This document shows, piece by piece, positions 59,301 to 64,000 of a stretch of DNA of 64,000 nucleotides. A program made the translations under genes and the position numbers. The DNA comes from Ovis canadensis (Eukaryota; Chordata; Mammalia; Artiodactyla; Bovidae). Position 1 is the first letter of the stretch. The number at the start of each line of letters is the position of its first letter. The notes under the pieces were generated by a model. It saw nothing but the letters and a program-made list of their open reading frames with translations. It did no database searches and was not told where the DNA came from. The stretch spans positions 38,491,501 through 38,555,500 of the forward strand of contig NC_091247.1 of assembly GCF_042477335.2 (NCBI RefSeq), written 5' to 3'.

Positions 59301-60069
59301 TGACTAACACACACACACACTGTCAGGAAGCATTTAACAGGAGGCTTCCTGTGTGCTGTTTTGGATCTGTCATGAATCCTCTGTCCCTTATTAATTCCTG
59401 AATATTCAGGAATTAAGAGGAGTTGGCAAACCACTCCCCGGCACGCATTTCCTTCATTAATTTTCCCATACACTTATAAGTAACTATTTATGACCCTCTT
59501 CCTTTTCAAGAACCATATGGTAGAAGTGATTATTTACAACCCTCTCTCTTTGATATGGATTGCCTTATGATAATTTGTAAGTCTGGACTTTTTATTTTTA
59601 TCTTTGCTGAAAACAGCTACCTCTTAAGACAGTATATTTACCCACACTATGTTGAATAAAACACCTTTGCTCCATCAGAGCTTGGGTCCCCGTTTCTTTC
59701 TCTCTCTCTCTCTTTCTCTCAGGCTAATTCTTGGCACGCAGAAGCCCGCTGAGCTCACTTTCTTGCCTGGGCTTCTAAGACCCTCTCGACAAGGTGCACT
59801 GTGCTTTCATCCCCTCGAGAGGGCGTCTGGTGCCTATGTGAAGCAGTGCAAGCCCATGTCAAGGGCTTTATCAGTTTTCTGTGTAAACAAGGAATATCAG
59901 CCTCTTTCTCTTTCTCTTTTACTTTCTTATTGTCGACTCCGGACCACCAGGTTCCAGTCCATTAAAGGACCCCAACAACAAACGATACACTATACTTACC
60001 CCACCTCACTGTCTTGTTCTGCTCGGAGCATAGCCAGCCACTGCTGTTTATACACAGTAGACAGCCATT
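41217..60069 (-). CDS. GMCL1: GMCL1 (germ cell-less 1), C-terminal five coding exons
   Basis: GMCL1 is a BTB/BACK-domain protein of the nuclear envelope and the vertebrate homologue of Drosophila germ cell-less, which in flies is a CUL3 substrate adaptor; binding to LAP2-beta and emerin is reported for the mammalian protein. Only the region C-terminal to BTB-BACK is in the window. Exons on the minus strand are 60000-60069, 54793-54868, 49981-50126, 47829-47916 and 41217-41345 (coding part), 509 nt in all and in frame throughout. Landmarks in order are [27 protein letters not shown], the [20 protein letters not shown] block, [26 protein letters not shown] and [18 protein letters not shown]. 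The BTB exons must lie beyond 64000. The last residues differ from the human form I remember (see findings). Confidence 0.96.
41438..41676 (+). mobile_element. MIR SINE
   Basis: Classic MIR core 'tttgtgacctcgggcaagtc' with flanks. Its nearest edge is about 90 bp upstream of the last GMCL1 coding exon. Confidence 0.8.
42205..42507 (-). mobile_element. CHR-type SINE, antisense, nearly full length
   Basis: From 'aaatatttatttttgactg' to 'actaccaaggaagtccct', in the last GMCL1 intron. Confidence 0.88.
42687..43000. repeat. Compound CA-repeat array with higher-order duplications
   Basis: The motif aatagaaatgttacac occurs at 42687, 42745, 42814 and 42913, each followed by CA repeats. A gcatggacgcatgcatg block is repeated at 42707 and 42778. 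A longer segment (CA tract plus 'ctcactctgtagtttccaaa' and following bases to 'aagtgaacaaa') is repeated with a 99-bp period. Confidence 0.85.
43602..43872. repeat. Exact tandem duplication, 137-bp period
   Basis: The sequence starting gcggctcatgttac at 43604 is repeated from 43741, with no difference that I can see until the copies diverge after 'gaatact'. It lies in the last GMCL1 intron. Confidence 0.9.
44430..44830 (-). mobile_element. Old L1 3' UTR fragment, antisense
   Basis: Antisense L1M-type 3' UTR ('aaccaactgcctgcttctgt'), next to a sense L1. Confidence 0.55.
44838..46092 (+). mobile_element. L1 LINE, ORF2 3' end and 3' UTR
   Basis: Sense L1 beginning in the ORF2 C-terminal region ([20 protein letters not shown] motif near 45170-45240) and running to an A-rich end. 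The rather intact 3' end suggests a ruminant-age L1. ORF2 is broken. Confidence 0.88.
46330..46712 (+). mobile_element. L2 LINE 3' end relic
   Basis: Ends with the typical L2 'aatgtttgttgaatgaac'. Confidence 0.7.
47829..47916 (-). CDS. GMCL1: GMCL1 exon (penultimate)
   Basis: 88 nt, acceptor ttctag, donor gtatgt. It encodes (R)[15 protein letters not shown] and [14 protein letters not shown], ending on a codon boundary. Confidence 0.95.
48146..49295 (-). mobile_element. L1 LINE (L1M type) 3' region, antisense
   Basis: Antisense L1 3' UTR and ORF2 end, with the ORF2 C-terminal motif seen in reverse around 48840-48940. A Bov-tA abuts its far end. Confidence 0.85.
49298..49496 (+). mobile_element. 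Bov-tA SINE
   Basis: Sense copy at the end of an antisense L1, ending in (AC)n. Confidence 0.88.
49981..50126 (-). CDS. GMCL1: GMCL1 exon (third from last)
   Basis: 146 nt, acceptor tttcag, donor gtagga (weaker than the others). It encodes [18 protein letters not shown] through [12 protein letters not shown], the most conserved part of the C-terminal region. Confidence 0.95.
50797..51089 (+). mobile_element. CHR-type SINE with target duplications
   Basis: Full-length copy with accatcatgagg on both sides (about 50785-50796 and 51091-51102), so recently inserted. Confidence 0.9.
51235..53820 (-). mobile_element. L2 LINE relic(s), antisense
   Basis: Antisense L2 is clear at 51235-52080 ('gattttggctgttgtgtgga'). 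Weaker, related sequence continues to about 53820 around a Bov-tA. Confidence 0.55.
53095..53232 (+). mobile_element. Internally deleted Bov-tA SINE
   Basis: Head and tail present, but about 70 bp between 'agaatccacc' and 'actccgatattcttgcc' missing. Confidence 0.85.
54078..54092. repeat. Poly(G) run
   Basis: About 14 consecutive G in an AT-rich intron, prone to length error. Confidence 0.85.
54793..54868 (-). CDS. GMCL1: GMCL1 exon (fourth from last)
   Basis: 76 nt, acceptor ttctag, donor gtaagt. It encodes (G)[16 protein letters not shown] and GRKLAKDGE, ending on a codon boundary. Confidence 0.95.
55480..55975 (-). mobile_element. L2-like relic, antisense
   Basis: Old antisense fragment with 'ggccattccaggcagaagaa'. 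Confidence 0.45.
57690..59092 (+). mobile_element. L1 LINE, ORF2 3' end and 3' UTR
   Basis: Sense L1 from the ORF2 region to 'taaaatcaactaaattcaa' and an A/T-rich tail, with many stops. In the GMCL1 intron next to the probable LTR. Confidence 0.88.
59112..59320 (+). mobile_element. Bov-tA SINE abutting the probable LTR
   Basis: Full-length sense copy whose (AC)n tail runs directly into the first base of the LTR at 59321. Confidence 0.9.
59321..59977 (+). mobile_element. Probable solo LTR of an endogenous retrovirus (class II / ERVK-like)
   Basis: A 657-bp element starting TGTCAGG and ending CCAACA, with the TG...CA termini of an LTR. AATAAA at 59655-59660, a TATA-like AGTATATTTA at 59631-59640 and a long TC-rich tract after it fit the U3-R-U5 order of a retroviral LTR. 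No gag, pol or env follows and no primer-binding site is seen, so it is a solo LTR. Flanking hexamers acacac and acaaac differ at one base and may be a decayed target duplication. It is antisense to GMCL1. The class II assignment is a guess; the LTR call is moderately sure. Confidence 0.6.
59391..59416. promoter_or_regulatory. Perfect 26-bp palindrome, four-unit heat-shock-element match
   Basis: The sequence is its own reverse complement over 26 bp. Its core (59394-59413) is four contiguous alternating nGAAn units, TTCnnGAAnnTTCnnGAA, the canonical HSF1 binding pattern. It lies about 70 bp inside the 5' part of the probable LTR, where U3 enhancers sit. Confidence 0.6.
60000..60069 (-). CDS. 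GMCL1: GMCL1 exon (fifth from last)
   Basis: 70 nt, acceptor ttttag, donor gtaagt (59994-59999). It encodes (E)[18 protein letters not shown] and then DSEV. The first two bases complete a Glu codon from an exon outside the window. A probable solo LTR ends 16 bp past the donor. Confidence 0.95.
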
Positions 60070-60212
60070 CTAAAATGTAAAAACAAATATAATAAGAAAT
60101 ATGGAAAAACAAAAGATTTAAAATTTTAAGACACTGATAAAATTTTTATCATCTTAAAATTCAAATTTAAAATGGCAATCAGTAAAGCTGGTAATTTATA
60201 TTTTACAAATAT

Positions 60213-60857
60213 GCAACAACAAATTGCACTAATCTCACATGCTAGTAAAGCAATGCTCAAAATTCTCCAAGCCAGGCTTCAGCAATACATGAACCATGAA
60301 CTTCCAGATGTTCAAGCTGGTTTTAGAAAAGGCAGAGGAACCAGAGATCAAATTGCCAACATCTGCTGGATCATGGAAGAAGCAAGAGAGTTCCAGAAAA
60401 ACATCTATTTCTGCTTTGTTGACTATGCCAAAGCCTTTGACTGTGTGGATCACAATAGACTGTGGAAAATTCTGAGAGAGATGGGAATACCAGACCACCT
60501 GACCTGCCTCTTGAGAAATCTGTATGCAGGTCAGTAAGCAACAGTTAGAACTGGACATGGAACAACAGACTGGTTTCAAATAGGAAAAGGAGTACATCAA
60601 GGCTGTATATTGTCACCCTGCTTATTTAACTTATGCAGAGTACATCATGAGAAACGCTGGGCTGGAAGAAGCACAAGCTGGAATCAAGATTGCCAGGAGA
60701 AATATCAATAACCTCAGATATGCAGATGACACCACCCTCATAGCAGAAAGTGAAGAGGAACTAAAAAGCCTCTTGATGAAAGTGTAAGAGGAGAGTGAAA
60801 AAGTTGGCTTAAAGCTCAACATTCAGAAAAGTAAGATCATGGCATCTGGTCCCATCA
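60213..60857 (+). mobile_element. BovB LINE, 5' part of interrupted copy (reverse transcriptase)
   Basis: Sense-oriented BovB RT region with the motifs QAGFRKGRGTRDQIAN and FVDYAKAFDCVDHN and, after frame breaks, YADD. It is broken at 60857 by a reverse-oriented BovB and resumes at 63786. In-frame stops make it dead. Confidence 0.9.
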
Positions 60858-63785
60858 GTTCAGTCGCTCAGTCGTGTCCCACTCTTTGCAACCCCATGAA
60901 TCGCAGCACGCCAGGCCTCCCTGTCTATCACCATCTCCCAGAGTTCACTCAGACTCACGTCCATCGAGTCTGTGATGCCATCCAGCCATCTCATCCTGGG
61001 TCGTCCTCTTCTCCTCCTGCCCTCAATCTCTCCCAGCATCAGAGTCTTTTCCAATGAGTCAACTCTTTGCATGAGGTGGCCGAAGTACTGGAGCTTCAGC
61101 TTTAGCATCATTCCTTCCAAAGAAATCCCAGGGTTGATCTCCTTCAGAATGGACTGGTTGGATCTCCTTGCAGTCCAAGGGACCCTCAAGAGTCTTCTCC
61201 AACGCCACAGTTCAAAAGCATCAATTCTTCGGTGCTCTGCCTTCTTCACAGTCCAACTCTCACATCCATACATGACCACAGGAAAAACCATAGCCTTGAC
61301 TAGACGGACCTTAGTCGGCAAAGTAACGTCTCTGCTTTTGAACATACTATCTAGGTTGGTCATAACATTTCTTCCAAGGAGTAAGCGTCTTTTAATTTCA
61401 TGGCTGCAGTCACCATCTGCAGTGATTTTGGAGCCCCCCAAAATAAAGTCTGACACTGTTTCCACTGTTTCCCCATCTATTTGCCATGAAGTGATGGGAC
61501 CAGATGCCATGATCTTCGTTTTCTGAATGTTGAGCGTTAAGCCAACTTTTTCACTCTTCTCTTTCACTTTCATCAAGAGGCTTTTGAGTTCCTCTTCACT
61601 TTCTGCCGTAAGGGTGGTGTCATCTGCATATCTGAGGTTATTGATATTTCTCCTGGCAATCTTGATTCCAGCTTGTGCTTCTTTCAGTCCAGCGTTTCTC
61701 ATGATGTACTCTGCATAGACGTTAAATAAGCAGGGTGACCATATACAGCCTTGACGTACTCCTTTTCCTATGGAACCAGTCTGTTGTTCCATGTCCAGTT
61801 CTAACTGTTGCTTCCTGTCCTGCATATAGGTTTCTCAAGAGGGAGGTCAGGTGGTCTGGTATTCCCATCTCTTTCAGAATTTTCCACAGTTTATTGTGAT
61901 CCACACAGTCAAAGGCTTTGGCATAGTCAATAAAGCAGAAATAGATGTTTTTCTGGAGCTCTCTTCCTTTTTCCATGATCCAGCGGATGTTGGCAATTTG
62001 ATCTCTGGTTCCTCTGCCTTTTCTAAAACCAGCTTGAACATCAGGGAGTTCACGGTTCACTTATTGCTGAAGCCTGGCTTGGAGAATTTTGAGCATTACT
62101 TTACTAGCATGTGAGATGAGTACAATTGTGCGGTAGTTTGAGCATTCTTTGGCATTGCCTTTCTTTGGAATTGGAATGAAAACTGACCTTTTCCAGTCCT
62201 GTGGCCACTGCTGAGTTTTCCAAATTTGCTGGCATACTGAGTGCACCACTTTCACAGCATCATCTTTCAGGATTTGAAACAGCTCAACTGGAATTCCATC
62301 ATCTCCACTAGCTTTGTTCGTAGTGATGCTTTCTAAGGCCCACTTGACTTCACATTCCAGGATGTCTGGCTCTAGATTAGTGATCACATCATCATGATTA
62401 TCTGGGTCGTGAAGATCTTTTTTGTACAGTTCTTCCGTGTATTCTTGCCACCTCTTCTTAATATCTTCTGCTTCTGTTAGGTCCAGACCATTTCTGTCCT
62501 TTATCGAGCCCATCTTTGCATGAAATATTCCCTTGGTATCTCTAATTTTCTTGAAGAGATCTCTAGTCTTTCCCATTCTGTTGTTTTCCTCTATTTTTTT
62601 GCATTGATCACTGAAGAAGGCTTTCTTATCTCTTCTTGCTATTCTTTGGAACTCTGCATTCAGATGCTTGTATCTTTCCTTTTCTCCTTTGCTTTTTGCT
62701 TCTCTTCTTTTCACAGCTATTTGTAAGTCCTCCCCAGACAGCCATTTTGCTTTTTTGCATTTCTTTTCCATGGGGATGGTCTCGATCCCTGTCTCCTGTA
62801 CAATGTCACGAACCTCATTCCACAGTTCATCAGGCACTCAATCTATCAGATCTAGACCCTTAAATCTATTTCTCACTTCCACTGTATAATCATAAGGGAT
62901 TTGAAATAGGTCATACCTGAATGGTCTAGCGGTTTTCCCTACTTTCTTCAATTTAAGTCTAAATTTGGCAATAAGGAGTTCATGATCTGAGCCACAGTCA
63001 GCTCCTGGTCTTGTTTTTGTTGACTGTATAGAGCTTCTCCATCTTTGGCTGCAAAGAATATAATCAATCTGATTTCGGTGTTGACCATCTGGTGATGTCC
63101 ATGTGTAGAGTCTTCTCTTGTGTTGCTGGAAGAGGGTGTTTGCTATGCCCAGTCATTCCAAGGCCAACTTTGCCTGTTACTCCAGGTGTTTCTTGACTTC
63201 CTACTTTTGCCTTCCAGTCCCCTATAATGAAAAGGACATCTTTTTTGGGTGTTAGTTCTAAAAGATCTTGTAGGTCTTCATAAAACCGTTCAACTTCAGT
63301 TTCTTCAGAGTTACTGGCTGGGGCATAGACTTGGATGACTGTGCTATTGAATGGTTTGCCTTGTAGACGAACAGAGATCATTCTGTCATTTTTGAGATTG
63401 CATCCAAGTACTGCATTTCGGACTCTTGTTGACCATGATGGCTACTCCGTTTCCTCTGAGGGATTCCTGCCTGCAGTAGTAGATGTAATGGTCATCTGAG
63501 TTAAATTCACCCATTCCAGTCCATTTTAGTTCGCTGATTCCTAGAATGTCGACGTTCACTCATGATATCTCGTTTGACCACTTCCAATTTGCCTTGATTC
63601 ATGGACCTGACATCCAGGTTCCTATGCAATATTGCTCTTTACAGCATCAGATCTTGCTTCTATCACCAGTCACATCCACAACTGGGTATTGTTTTTGCTT
63701 TGGCTCCATCCCTTCATTCTTTCCGGAGTTATTTCTCCACTGATCTCTGGTAGCATATTGGGCACCTAATGACCTGGGGAGTTCC
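60858..63785 (-). mobile_element. Nearly full-length BovB LINE inserted in another BovB
   Basis: A 2.93-kb BovB on the minus strand, from close to the element's 5' end to its CTGAAC-type 3' end. Endonuclease remnant at 63064-63381 (GDWKAKVGSQE). RT region at 61722-62837 with one nonsense codon at 62061-62063, then a 2-bp-type frame shift near 61770 into 60860-61825, which holds YADD and the C-terminal region. BovB is a RTE-clade LINE that entered ruminants by horizontal transfer. This copy is inactive. Confidence 0.92.
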
Positions 63786-64000
63786 TCACTTCATGGGAAA
63801 TAGATGGGGAAACAGTGGAAACAGTGTCAGATTTTATTTTTGGGGGCTCAAAAATCATTGCATATGGTGACTGCAGCCATAAAATTAAAAGACGTTTACT
63901 CCTTGGAAGGAAAGTTATGACCCACCTAGATAGCATATTCAAAAGCAGACATTACTTTGCCAACAAAGGTCCGTCTAGTCAAGGCTATGGTTTTCCCAGT
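63786..64000 (+). mobile_element. BovB LINE, resumption of interrupted copy
   Basis: The host BovB sequence continues exactly where it broke off at 60857 (…cccatca / tcacttcatgg…) and runs out of the window. Only tca is shared at the two junctions. Confidence 0.9.

Larger units (their letters stand above)
41346..59999 (-). other. GMCL1 introns between the last five exons
   Basis: Introns are 41346-47828, 47917-49980, 50127-54792 and 54869-59999. They hold MIR, L2, L1, CHR and Bov-tA elements, a compound CA-repeat array, an exact tandem duplication and a probable solo LTR (each listed). Stretches such as 43000-43570, 46720-47820, 53840-54790 and 55980-57680 show no recognisable feature apart from short homopolymers. 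Confidence 0.7.

Noticed and set aside
59649-60080. 143-codon open frame on the plus strand
   Set aside because: It starts inside the probable LTR and runs antisense through the GMCL1 exon; composition and position do not suggest a protein.
60972-61526. 184-codon plus-strand frame
   Set aside because: Antisense shadow of the BovB RT; similar shadows occur over every other BovB copy here.
60860-61825. 321-codon reverse-transcriptase-like frame taken as a host gene
   Set aside because: It is the broken C-terminal part of a BovB LINE with repeat copies elsewhere in the window.

Overview
The window is nuclear DNA from a ruminant, most likely a bovid (cattle, sheep, goat or buffalo). The evidence is the dense load of Bov-tA SINEs, tRNA-derived CHR SINEs and BovB LINEs, a combination diagnostic of ruminants. 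The sequence does not let me choose the species. Single-copy content consists of three neighbouring genes, all on the minus strand, in the order and relative orientation I know from human 2p13.3 (GMCL1, SNRNP27, MXD1). No bacterial, phage or CRISPR-type system is present.

Layout from left to right. Positions 1-14534 hold the 5' part of MXD1 (coding exons 1-3; the rest lies beyond the left edge). Roughly 14000-15560 is its CpG-island promoter, with a quasi-periodic row of inverted CCAAT boxes, a palindromic CRE and a canonical E-box. Positions 15600-25740 are intergenic and repeat-rich. Positions 25745-34544 hold the complete SNRNP27 gene: six coding exons totalling 468 nt, which gives 155 aa, with a small GC-rich ETS-type promoter near 34570-34640. 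Positions 34650-39290 are intergenic. Positions 39294-60069 hold the last five coding exons and the 3' UTR of GMCL1, whose remaining 5' exons lie beyond the right edge. The last 4 kb are nested BovB LINEs in the upstream GMCL1 intron.

The genes are not a pathway: MXD1 is a MAX-dimerising transcriptional repressor, SNRNP27 is a tri-snRNP splicing protein and GMCL1 is a BTB/BACK (germ cell-less) protein. All exon boundaries given here were read by eye from GT/AG sites and frame continuity, and every join keeps the frame. Repeat boundaries are approximate unless a target-site duplication is quoted.

The points most worth a second look are: a probable solo retroviral LTR ending 16 bp from a GMCL1 splice donor and carrying a perfect 26-bp palindrome that reads as a four-unit heat-shock element; the CCAAT array upstream of MXD1; an apparently identical 137-bp tandem duplication in the last GMCL1 intron; a GMCL1 C-terminus that depends on the length of an A-run; and a 2.9-kb BovB inserted head-on into another BovB.
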